Shown piece after piece: positions 37,101-47,720 of a stretch of DNA of 64,000 bases (its first letter is position 1; the number at the start of each line of letters is the position of its first letter). The stretch is from Atopsyche davidsoni. Its lineage: Eukaryota; Arthropoda; Insecta; Trichoptera; Hydrobiosidae. The notes beneath the pieces were generated by a model, which made no database searches, was not told the DNA's origin, and saw nothing but the letters and a program-made list of their open reading frames with translations. The position numbers and the translations under genes were made by a program. The DNA is taken from assembly GCA_022113835.1 (NCBI GenBank), contig JAILWY010000009.1, positions 16,964,001 through 17,028,000 on the forward strand, read 5' to 3'.

Positions 37101-40100
37101 ACATCAGAAGGATGTGCATTTTATTCAGACTACTAATAGTGAAATTTGAATACGGTCGCGAATTGATATTATAAAAGCTGAATAAATACTTATAATTTCA
37201 CAATGTGTGCACAGCCAAGTGGGAAAATCCGTTGAGAAATATAATTCAGTAGAATTTCCTGTGTAATATGCTGGAAAGTGGTGATGGAATTTATCAAGTT
37301 CTAAAAATAGCCATACCATAACGATACCCTGTTGATTCTGTTTTATAATGTATTAGGATGGCCCTGTATAACTGTTATTCTATTAAATTATTTTTATTGT
37401 ACTGAGAATTAGCTTTATAAGCTGTTAGTGTGCGACCGAGAATGGCAGCGTCATCTACAGAAAAGACTCAGTTCTCGTAACACATTGATGTTGCCTGATG
37501 CTTTTTTTAAATAATTGTTTTTTTCACGTTCAAAGCATTAAAAGCATAAAACCCTGTGGGTACAGGTTTTTAATTATTTTTTGTTTATATCAAAGCATAA
37601 CTAGATGCTGCAGAGTACTGTGGCTATAAACTTTACATTATCTGAGTTTGTATGTTTTTCGCTGGTACTAACTTTTTTTAAGAAGTCGAACAAATACAAA
37701 TTCCACATTGGCCGCAACCAAAAGAAAGCCTCTCTCTTAAAATAATAATTGAGGTCACCAACACATTTGGTGCATCTTTTAAGCTCTATTCACAGCCTGA
37801 AAACTCTGATAACGAGAGCCTCACACAAGCATACGGGTTTATACAAAAGCGACAAGCCACTGTAAATACAAGTATACTACAAAAAAAAAAGAAATTGATA
37901 ATTAAACCCGTATTTCTAACTAGATTAAACGGGTTCAAATAACGACTATAAATCATTATACTCTCTATTATCCATTATTAAAAAAAAAAAAAAAAAAAAC
38001 GCTATATTTATTTAAGCACTCTGGCGTTGGAGGCGTATTTCATAATAGTGAGAAAGTCCTTATTCGTATTTGGGGTTACCAGTTCCGGTTTCGGACGTCT
38101 AGTATTCTATCCAAATCCTGCGCCGTAAAAGTTCGTAATGTGTGCTGAAAAAAAAACTTTGGGAAAATTTACATTTCAAAATCATGCAAATCGACGGTTG
38201 CGCAAGATTATAGGCTTCACGTAACTTTACGACGACCACTGTGAGTGAAAGAGCCTGAATAATGCTTACAGGATGGTAGAAAATAAAATAAAACTTTTAT
38301 AATAAAAATCAAACGATGAAATTTTCTGTCCAATGCAAGTTTTCTATGATTTCTTTGAAAACAATAAATACGTATTCTAAATACTCTTTTCTCTATCGGT
38401 CTTCTTTGGGTAAAAAATCTTATTGAACACTACCTATATTAAGTTTTTTTTTTGTGTGTTTGCAAATAACTATATTTATGAGTCAATAGCACTTCAATAT
38501 GCCAAAAAGTACGCGAAAATTTAATCAAAATTTATATGAGCGATATCTATAAGTTTCTAAAATTGTATTGATTAAACAATTGTTTATTTTCTGATCTTTT
38601 ATAAAATGGTATATGTGCAAAGGTCACTTCAATCGGGAGAAATAAGTGTTTCAATATTAGCTAGGTCGTATTGGTATTTAACAGTGAGTTTCGACGAAGA
38701 ATAAATAAATAAAATGACTGGAAATGGCGAAACTGAAATATTACCTGAAAATTTTCCAACTCCAATGGAAATAAAAATAATTTTAATAAAACGCTACTTA
38801 GATTATTCTGAAGATGGCCCCAGACTCCCAACGGCCAAAAAAGAGTATTTCTAATAACAACAGCCTAGAAAATTCAGAATTATTTTTGCATCAGGCTGTA
38901 TTGTAGCGACGATCGATCGATTCGCTCAATCATTTATGAAACAAGAAAAAGTTGTCATTCAAGTTTGTAAACGAATAATTTGCAGTCGTAGAAACGTAGT
39001 AGAAGAATTCGACTCTTTCTTTATCTACTGCCAGTCTCTGACTAATTGGTATGAATATATAAGCATATATTACAAGCGAGTGACCCGAATTTCAGTAATA
39101 ACTGATTGATAAACAATGAATGGAGATAAACTTAATCGAAACATAAAAACCTGAAAGCATAATACAAAATAGATACTGTCAACCAAGCAAGGTTAAAATT
39201 TATTTATGAATACAAACCAATATTTAAATACCACTTTATTTTATAACAAGGACTGCTTTTAAAAATATCGGCGAAATGATGGAGTTAGGAGAAAATAAAA
39301 ATATATATGTAAAAGAAGTAAATTAATTATTTTTTTATTTGAAATGCTGATTTAAGCATAAAATGATATTTTCATATCAAAAGGAGTTTTTCATTGTAAA
39401 ACTTATTACAAAATATCTATAAACGTAGAATAACTATATTTTTAATACATTCATCATTCTAACATGTATATTTCGTCCTTTATTTATGGACAGTTGTAAT
39501 TTTTACTAAAATGCATTATATTACAAATTATACTTCCTGATATATGTAACGAAATTCTCAATTTGCATCGTATATCGGGCGACTGCTATTACTATAATAT
39601 GGGGAAAATTTATACAATTAAAAAAGGGGTTAAAGTGGGCAATAAAATTTAATTGATTAAACTGTTCCCCCTCACTTCCTTCACCACGTGTGATTTGTGT
39701 ATCTCTTACGAGGAAGTCTATTCCTGTGCAGATACTGAGAACTCTCTAATAATCGAGATACATTTCTGAACTGTGCAATTCGTGGCGAGGTTACTTCTTG
39801 GAGAGAGAGAAAAAAAAAACATTCGTTGTTTGTGCATGCACAAATATTTATTCTGGTAATCAATGAATATCAAAAATACTTTGTGTGTAAATTGCCTATC
39901 GACATATGGGTACAATAAAATTTTTCAGATGCTCTAAATTTTAAAGTCTAAACATTTTTCATGGAAACCACCTGTTGTGCAGTACAAACAGATTGTTTTT
40001 AAGAACGTTGCAGAATGCTCTCTCCTATACCGTATCGACAGTCTACAGCCATTTGTATGAATATACACATTTAAAAATACAGTTTATTTATTTACACAAT

Positions 40101-43100
40101 ACAAATATATGAATTACTAAGACAATTCCTAAAACATTCAACATAAAGATATTAGTGGGTTTTCTGGGGTTTATGCTGCGTTGTGATTTTTGGCCCACAA
40201 ATAAAACCTATACTCATAATTGAATCTTACAGATAAAGCGTACACAGATTTATTGAAAATTAACTATACCAAAAATGTCTATGTCGTCCGTTACACATAT
40301 ACACACACAACCTATGTATGTGTGTACAATTATTGTATGCAGTTGGAAAGTGTAACAAGTGAAAGAAGACACGAGCCACCAATGGCAAATGTCTAAATCC
40401 AGCTCAGCGTAATTCCATAAAAAGCAAAGTCTTGTATTTTAAATTACACTACGATGCCTCTGTAGCAAAAAAAGGTTTATAAACTATAAACAAACATTTA
40501 TATAAATAGCAGAAATAATAATAATACCTGTTATGATTGAGATATGTATATATACCTCGGTACATATTTTTCTAATAGTTAAGGTGAAACAAAAATAATT
40601 TCTAACTACCTTACGAGTCTATTTGCATGCCTGGTTCGTGGCCTGCCCGAAATGTTGTTTACTTTCAAGTCGTTTCACTATTGCAAAAATACAAAAATGC
40701 AACGACCGCCTATTATTTATTACTAAAATTCCTTTTTACAGCGACGAATAGCGAAGCAATGCAAATGCACTATTTTTAATTGATCAATTTTCATTTTTAA
40801 AAACGAACAAAATACGATAAAGAAAAATAAAAATAACTGTCTTTATTTTTATAATCGTATTGCTAGAAACTAAATAGGTGATGTAATTGACATGTTCGAA
40901 GGTTTTAGCAACATGTTTAGGTTTTTCTTTCGTATTATGCTGTGTAGATGTTTTTCTCTTCGAAAGTATTGGTCCCAGTACTTATCCCTGCAGATAGTCT
41001 CAGTACCGGAATCGAAACGTCGAAAGAAAAAAAACTACTACACACCATAACACATAAGAAATAACAGTATCATCTGATCTAAAGCAACACTAAGATTTCT
41101 CGTGTATTTGAAAGATGATAAAAATATTCAAGTTTGTAATTTAAATTAATTATTTTTTTCTGTTTCACAGACACAAGGTACCGTAAAAAAGGAAAACAGC
41201 TTACAACTTTTTCCACTAGAATCATGCGCCGAAACGGTTTATTGCACCAGTAATTTTCACCAACTCGAGTTCTGAAATATATGTTTATATCATAACATTA
41301 GATGACCATCCTAAATGTCGTATTATTTCTAGAAAATAAATCAAATATTATTTTTTAATAGCTTGAAAATTGATACGCATAAGATTACGGCCGCTTGTTG
41401 ACAAGAGATATGCGTTAATCATTGTAAAAAGTACCTGAAACTCGTAGTTGCCATAACTAACAGAGGTTTAAGGCCAAAATAGGCTACGTGTATATAATTT
41501 AAAGATAATTTATAGTATAATGACTGATCTATTAATAAAATTCTCAACAAAATTATTTCATTGAATGAATTGGGGATTAAAAAGCCTTTTGGGCGTAAAA
41601 TTAAAACATGAACATTTCTCAAATTTATTCAAAGCAAACACGTTCACACATAAAATTAAATATCGTAACATAGACAATCACCTTTGCATAATACTGAAAT
41701 CGATTGAATTATGTCAACATTGTAAAATAAATACTCCTGTATCGACATCTGTTGTCATGCTTTACATTAGATATTTTTCCCGTCTATGCAGCCCTTAGCA
41801 CACCATCAAAACCTATAGGAAAGCCATAGATCTAAAATACCGACAGGGAGCCCGTCAGGTCTGAACTCAGCTTGAGATATCGAATATTTTAGTACGCACT
41901 CACAAAAAATGTTAATGCAGGCATTGACTGTGACGAAAACGCAGTCGTGGTAATAAATAGTGATTGGACGCTTGCATTCCGTGGTAAGGTCGTTATGGGG
42001 GCGATTAGCCGCGAAGATAATGGCACTAGAACCTTAACGGTGAATACAAAAAATCGATCGCCACATTCCACGGACAGCTGATGCAAAGGTTGCCGAGAGT
42101 GCTTCGCGTGTGAAATAGGGCCGGTGAAAAATTTGGTACAGTGGTTATAAATCTACGGCCTCTGTAAGAAAGGAAATAGATCGAGCCACATATTAAGACA
42201 ATCTCTATTACTAAAGATTAATTGAAATATTGAAAAATCATTGATATTTTATAAAATATTTTATTTTCACGTTTCAGGGAAATTATCAAGCAAAATAAAA
42301 AATCAATGATTTTAGACTCTAGAGGTCAAAATATTCAAGATTCATAAAAATTCTAATTACGTTAATGTATAGTTATGATAAAGAAAATGAATCAACATGA
42401 TTGCACTGTAGATTAATTCAATTCGTTTTTTTTTAATAAATATTTTCGTATGAATAATACATACTACAAGTGAGCTTCTCGTTTCCGTTTTGATTTGAGC
42501 TCAAACGCTAGGGACTACTAAAACTAATAATTATGCATTATCTGTTGTCACAAACCTCACTCGTGACATGAAAGGTGGACGTGTTGAAGTCAGAGAAAAG
42601 CGTTAATACAAAAACGGGTAAACATAAAATTACTATACAAGTGCTTGAAAGGAAGAGCGCAACACTAAGATTGGAACAAAAACACTACTGAAGAATAAAA
42701 AAGATGGACGTGGGACTCATATGTGGTGAAAAAGTGTCTGCGATGCGATACGATAATATCGCTCCGCAGCACCGAGGGGGGATCAAAAACACTACGGAAG
42801 AATAAAAAGATGGACGTAAGATTCATATGCGGTGAAAACCTTAAAGATGCAAATGTGTGCGATTATATTCTAGATTTAGTGAGATTCGTAAACATTGGCG
42901 GAATATGCGCCTCTGCCATCTGTAACCCTTTGATTGTACTCGGTCGCGGCGGCTAAGCTTATGTATATGGTGTTTTCGGCGGAACAAGAAAAAATAGTTT
43001 TTTTTTTTCTTTAAACGCCTTCAGACTTCCTTGGTGACGTGTGTCACCATGGGGCTATGTGTTGGGGTGGGTGGTTGTGGGTGGTGGAGTTTCAGGGAGG

Positions 43101-45569
43101 GGGAGGTCGCGGCGGCACGGGCAAAGCTTCCATTTAAAAACTGCCGATATTCGCTACACACGGTACAACTCAAGCGGAGCGCTCAAAGATGCGAGTGTGT
43201 GCGACGCGATACGATAACATCGATAAAAAAAAAAAACACTACCGAGGAATAAAAAAAAAGAAGCCGCGCGTGCGGAGAGGTGACGCAAGGCGAGATGGCC
43301 CGCGCCGGGACCTCGCAGGGCCCCGCGCTAGAAAGTGCGCGACAAGAGCGGCCCGAGAGGTCAGCGACCCGCGGGACTTTCATCGGTTACGTGAGCCGCG
43401 GCGAGTTTCACTTTCGTAGGCCGCAGCCAGCTCGGCGCCCGCCGCCGTGACGCGGAGCCCCCCGGGTGGCCCGAGGTGGCCGAGCTGCCCCGAGGTGGCC
43501 CGAGGTGGCCCGAGGTGGCCAGCGAGACGAGAGGAATGCAGTCAAAGTCAAAGCGACACGTATACGTCACTGTCAAATAATGCTACACGTGAGACGTGAG
43601 CGGAACCCGCAGTGTTGTACTGTATATACAGAAATTCAGTGACTCGAGGAATACAGTCAAAGTCAAAGCCACTACAAGAAAGCGTGGTTATCGTGTATGC
43701 TGAAATTCAGTCAAGTCATTGTCAAAAGTATTGCATATACAGGGCTGAGCGGGGAGGTATGGATGATTTGAACGCCACGCGAGGTGAGGATAACCTTGAT
43801 AGATAAAGAGTGGGAGTATCTGGAGATTTTTGTAATGCCAACATCCATGTTACACATTGAAAAAATAAAAAAAAAGCATCGTATTTGCAAACTTGATCAT
43901 TCGAGTCCGCAGGCTGGAGTGGTTCGCACTTAGACGGGTAATATTACCGCGGGCACAAGTCAGCGAGATACCAGATACGAGCCGCGTCATACATCACGAG
44001 AGGCTGTATCCGGACTTAGTCACCGGCGGGCTGGGAGCTGAAATAACGACGGTCAGTCTCGCTTTTACTGTAAAAGTGACTGCTCGCACTGTGTGGCTGT
44101 ATGAAAGAGCTTTTGATATCATTTATGAATTCATTATGCCAACATGTTTTTACAATAATATCACCACAGTCTACGCACATCGCTCGTGTGTATTTTGTTT
44201 ACAACAACGAATTACCAAAAGCATACCTGCTTGGGTTGTTAACTCGAGCAAATCGATAAAACAAAGAATGCTTTTGGTTAAAAATTGGTAGTCAGTTGTG
44301 TTAAAAAGTGTGTATGCTGCATCAGTATTGCAAAAAAATAATTTATAAACAGTCTGTTATTATATTTTCCAATCCAATACCATTTGCATAATAAGTATTC
44401 TATTAAAATATCTATACTCCATTCATGTATCTGTGATTGATGATTGAATAATTATGATTGATTAACCGCCAAACGTGTGCACAGACGATTTCAAAAGCTA
44501 TTTATTCGGTCAAGATTGATTTATCATACAAACACGGTGAAAGCTGTCGCCTCAGTGTATATTCCAAGCATTTGTGATCATAAATTATATAAAAAGACAA
44601 AAACAACACTACACTTATGAAAACTGTAGTGAAACGTGCTTACAATCATTCTAGATGCAACGTTCATTCATTGTCAAATCTGAAATAACCGGAAGACTTA
44701 TCCGTTGAATATTTACGAGCAAGGTTATGGTTTGCAACCCGAGTTCAACTGCATAGTAATGTAATACGCCGGGGCGTCCGTTGTACCCGTGCGAGAATAG
44801 ACGCGATGTTGTAAGATCCAATACGTAGGACGATAGAAATCACAAGCCTTAGAAAGTGACGTATTACTTAATGACAAGAGTTCGACAGACCTTCCAGGAA
44901 TTTAAAGACCACCGCACACGCGACTATGAACTGTTGCGTCTCAACTGAACAGATCGATTCGTGCAGATATATAAATTGTCTAGGTAAGATCGCTGCGTTA
45001 AAAGATCATCCCAACACACGTGAGATATAACGCCAGATGTATCTGATTGTATTGTTATAAAAAAATGTCGTATATGTTATGACCTTTATTGTTATTACTT
45101 CAAGCTTAATTTCATGGTGTATTTGGTTTCCATGGCAACGGCGTTTGACGCAATGTCGATGTCATTTTTGATGACTCGTGCACGGTATATAAAAGCAGGG
45201 TTTCAAATATGACTCGTGGTTTATGTTATACAATTTATGTTAAGTATCAGTTCTACGAATATAAGTAAAGCTAGGAAAAAGCAACATGAAAATTTTAACA
45301 TTTCTTAAAAGACACTTCTGGTGATAAAAATATAAATATTCGTACATCATCATAATTCGATAATTTTTTTAATTTTTTTTTAATCTTCGAGAATTTTTCT
45401 CGTCGTTTCATGTGCGAATCGATGTCGTTGTGCTGCGTTTTATGGAGAGGTTGTGAAATGTGGGGAACAACGATAACTCACTTGAGATCGGAGATGTCAC
45501 CGCGGAGGAAGTTGATGACGGAGGATGTGAAGACGACACTCGAGAACACCGTGAAGATGGCCGCGATTG
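25182..45569 (-). CDS. HMGCR: HMG-CoA reductase, carboxy-terminal 798 residues (5' partial)
   Basis: Eleven minus-strand exons in transcript order: 45569-45482, 31522-31225, 30393-30245, 28570-28457, 28278-27681, 27383-27142, 26877-26593, 26512-26367, 26098-25922, 25786-25591 and 25287-25182. All are in phase; TGA ends at 25182. The enzyme reduces HMG-CoA to mevalonate with two NADPH, in the ER membrane. The first three exons encode the membrane, sterol-sensing-like part ([36 protein letters not shown]). The next two hold the last membrane helix ([20 protein letters not shown]) and an acidic Ser/Glu-rich linker. Then comes the catalytic domain: Glu453 in MATTEGALV, Lys584 in CCDKKPAA, Asp660 in [10 protein letters not shown] and His762 in HMRHNRSS. 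Ser765 occupies the kinase-regulated position after that His. Insects use it for juvenile hormone precursors. About 100 amino-terminal residues are missing. Numbers count from the first residue seen. Confidence 0.96.
28571..30244. other. HMG-CoA reductase intron, no gene
   Basis: AT-rich intron of 1.67 kb between the linker exon and the last membrane-region exon. No repeat family from elsewhere in the window and no convincing frame is seen. Confidence 0.55.
31013..31150 (-). repeat. R1 repeat, copy 5 (best-preserved)
   Basis: On the minus strand the core at 31098-31135 reads TTGATAATGCCAAC, GTGAAAG, GTTGGCGAAACCGGTC, followed by ATCAATAAAAATT. Stem II is a perfect six-pair helix. Its upstream side carries GAGTACTCGGTGGAATTCCG, matched at 8875-8895 and 9540-9560. 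It lies about 75 bp beyond the donor of the exon at 31225-31522. Confidence 0.75.
31564..32190 (-). repeat. R3 repeat-like sequence with open frames
   Basis: Minus-strand open frames at 31781-32188 and 31594-31788 have no family I know. The stretch near 31910-31975 (VTCVTVGLC in one frame) is matched in the opposite orientation at about 43010-43110 (VTCVTMGLC), each with a GGTGAC...GTCACC hairpin. Recurrence points to a transposon part and not a host gene. Confidence 0.45.
32885..33195 (-). pseudogene. Decayed Helitron replication-helicase protein fragment
   Basis: The minus-strand frame 33195-32899 contains [29 protein letters not shown] and [12 protein letters not shown]. This is the cysteine-rich segment that precedes the Helitron replicase domain. 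After a frameshift, [15 protein letters not shown] continues in another frame near 32885-32945, again typical of Helitron proteins. No replicase or helicase motifs follow, so it is a dead fragment within the large HMG-CoA reductase intron. Confidence 0.75.
33196..38599. other. Large HMG-CoA reductase intron, left part
   Basis: 5.4 kb of AT-rich sequence. A hairpin with about 20-bp A/T arms lies at 35604-35653. The stretch 33600-34280 is less AT-rich, with open frames on the minus strand but no recognisable domain. No host gene can be supported. Confidence 0.5.
35604..35653. repeat. AT-rich inverted repeat (hairpin)
   Basis: GATTTAATTGTATTTAAAA at 35604 on is mirrored by TTTAAATACAATTAAAATC ending at about 35653, with a short T-rich loop. 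It could be a small foldback element or chance in AT-rich DNA. Confidence 0.5.
38600..38854 (+). other. Candidate small gene: TATA box and 46-codon frame
   Basis: I do not recognise the product. TATAAAA at 38600-38606 is followed about 30 bp later by TTCAATC, then an ATG at 38714 in the context AAAATGAC. The frame to TAA at 38852-38854 is 46 codons, starts [15 protein letters not shown], and has a non-repetitive charged composition unlike the surrounding low-complexity frames. It could be a first exon, since GAGTATTT near its end is donor-like, or a transposon remnant. It lies inside the HMG-CoA reductase intron on the opposite strand. Confidence 0.3.
41893..42081 (+). other. Unassigned 62-codon open stretch with coding-like composition
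   Basis: It follows an ATATTTTAG acceptor-like site and stays open to TGA at 42079-42081 without an early ATG. It reads [20 protein letters not shown], then [19 protein letters not shown]. An internal CGTG|GTAAGG could act as a donor at 41984. GC content is higher than in the flanks. I know no family for it; it may be a transposon protein piece or an exon of an antisense nested gene. No partner exon was found. Confidence 0.3.
42677..43260. repeat. Diverged tandem repeat units
   Basis: AAAAACACTAC(T/G)GAAGAATAAAAA with AGATGGACGT occurs at 42677-42731 and again at 42785-42838. A third diverged unit is at about 43194-43250, where a GCGATACGATAA(C/T)ATCG block precedes the AACACTACCGAGGAATAAA block. 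The spacing of the first two is 108 bp. Open frames through it arise from the repeat. An R3 segment lies at 43010-43110. Confidence 0.6.
43261..43560. other. CpG-rich patch with a 10-bp minisatellite
   Basis: About 300 bp of very GC-rich sequence lies in AT-rich DNA, with tandem CGAGGTGGCC units (43464-43520). It has overlapping frames in several phases and no family similarity. It resembles the minisatellite patch at 6.1 kb in base bias but not in unit sequence. It may be an internal promoter or transposon-borne. Confidence 0.5.
45186..45195 (+). promoter_or_regulatory. Strong TATA-box-like site antisense to HMG-CoA reductase
   Basis: TATATAAAAG in a GC-bordered context (ACGG before, CAGGG after) resembles the lipase C box. 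No clear initiator lies 30 bp downstream; a TCAGTT occurs about 60 bp on. The next ATG (45286) opens only 12 codons before a stop, with a GTGATA donor-like site overlapping. It could start an antisense transcript or be a former transposon promoter. Confidence 0.3.
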
Positions 45570-47280
45570 CTGCAAAAAAATAACACCTTATAAATTAAAT
45601 TGAAAAATAAATTAAAAAAACGCTTGTCATATTATTTATATAAAATGACTAAAGAAATCGCTTGGTTAATATTTTATGTAAGTGCACTAAATAAAAAAGG
45701 ATGCATTTTAATCAAGCGACAAGAGATGCTAGTGTTTACAACACATGCACAGCTGCTGGAGAGCAAGATAATTTGAATTTTCAACAAGTCCAAATCAACA
45801 CAAATCGTCACATCGATCGCTGGTCAACATCGTTGTGGTCACCAAAAATAATTGACAGGTTTAAACCGCCTAATCACCACTCCCTCAGCATTGGCTGGTC
45901 GTGATTATTTACAGCAATGAGCGTGACAGGGGATCCGCTCATCAATCACTTTTAACGTCTTCAATCAGGGTCAATAAAGAATCCGCTGTTCGTCTGCCGA
46001 CTCCTCTTTCCGAGAAGGCCTTTCTTCCTCCGGTCCTCGAGAGAAGACGTCACGGTGCAGCGCAAGGCCGAAGCCATTTACACGGAATGTTTGCACCATT
46101 TACATCGCAGAGAGCCTGTTTGTTTACCTATTTGACCCAGTAGGAATATGCTCCTATATTAAGTAATGAAGGTCGCGTTAAATCACGCTGTTGAAGATAT
46201 GACATAATAAACAAAACAATTCAAAGCACACTGACAAGTTGTTTAGTTTGAATAATTTGTTTTCGGCAGCTATTATTGGAATTGTTTTATTCTCGAGTAT
46301 TGAGTTACGTTTTTATTTTAAGTTTCAAACGTTTCGTTCTTAGTACTGGGGCCATCTTCAGCGACCTGAACAACTTATATGCCACAGTTCTGTTGTATCT
46401 TCATTGGATACTTTCGAAGTGTACGCAACGAGATCACAATTCACGAGTTTTTATTAATGCAGCAAAATTAACTCTTCGCCATTGACATACCAATCAAAAT
46501 ATATTAACAATGGCTTTCTTTGACAAATGAACATTGAAAAATTTAGTGAAACTCCAAACAAAAATAAGGTTCTAAGAGTAACTCATTTCTGATGCGAATC
46601 ACCATATAGGAAATGATACAATACAAATCTTCAAAAACGGCGTGTACTCTATTCAGAAAATAATTCTGTATAGAATGTCATTAACACATCCATGAGCGTG
46701 CATACAAAGAATTGCTTCCAGCTGTTTTTTGTGCTTTTCGGTTCTTTTTGTTGAAAATGACTAAGCTTCCATTAGTACACTTCCATCTTCCTTTATTTCC
46801 GTCATTCATTCTATATTTTAACACCCTCGCTCATGTTTATGAGGTTTACTCAAACTTTTCTGCCATACACACAATCCTAGCACTTTTGGATCTTCGATGA
46901 TTTTTGAGATCGATTGATTGAAACTCAAAATTAACTTGCATGGGTACATTATAGTCAGAGGTGTTGATTGACAATAAATTTACAAATAAACACATACGGG
47001 AGATGCCAATCAAATCATAAGTGTGTAACAGATATATCAAAGTCAACCTTGTAAACAATAATCAGACGTCACGGGAATACGATACTGTGCTTGTGTACAC
47101 ATCTTCCTTGTTGTGACAATAGTTAATTTACAGTTATAATACAAATGTACATTTCGTGATTGCAATTAATCACAAATATTTGGATTTATGAAAGGAAAAG
47201 TGATCGCGTTTCTCTGAACACGGAACTGAAGCGAACAATCCGACATTCGATATGAAGACACGCAGTCTTAATGTAATGGG
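45570..47280. other. Upstream of the first recognised HMG-CoA reductase exon
   Basis: I searched both strands for the conserved amino-terminal exon (the SHPWEV-type segment) and found nothing. The sequence is AT-rich with one GC-rich patch at 45930-46130 whose frames match no family. Confidence 0.5.
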
Positions 47281-47720
47281 AGGCCCACTATATCCGCGGA
47301 TTAGATACCCGCGGTTTCAATCATGCATTCGATATATATAAACAGACATTCATTCCGAGAAAAATACGTTCTGCAACTCAACGACTCAATTAGAAGTCAC
47401 CGACGGCAGTTCCGGTCGTGCGATACTTTCCTGGTCGAGCCTTATCGACCGGGGCGATAAAATCTCTCCGGGTGATCCAATCGAAGATCCGAAATAAAGC
47501 CGGTGTTACATCACCGGACTGGACGGAGAGAGCTCAGCGTGTCACAATACGTGATTGCGCAAGCTGATGCCTCGCCACGTGGTACCAAGGCTCCAGCTTA
47601 GGCTTCCAAAGGCCTGGATACTATGACCAATTAAGGGAGCGGTCACAAAGGGTGCTTGGAGAAGACCCGGCGCCATCCGAGCTACATTAGCTGGTACTCT
47701 AGATCAGTTCAGAACAGCTG
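47281..47720 (+). other. TATA box, open frame and AATAAA block: possible solo LTR or short transcript unit
   Basis: TATATATAAAC at about 47332-47343 is followed by a 50-codon open stretch (LEVTDGSSGRAILSWSSLID is part of it) ending in TAA at about 47497-47499, within CCGAAATAAAGCC. The region stays GC-rich to about 47720. A TATA box closely followed by AATAAA is what an LTR carries, but I cannot see defining TG...CA ends or a primer binding site. Confidence 0.25.

Noticed and set aside
43893..44291. 132-codon plus-strand frame
   Set aside because: No domain, no splice or promoter context, and composition changes midway with the base composition of the DNA.
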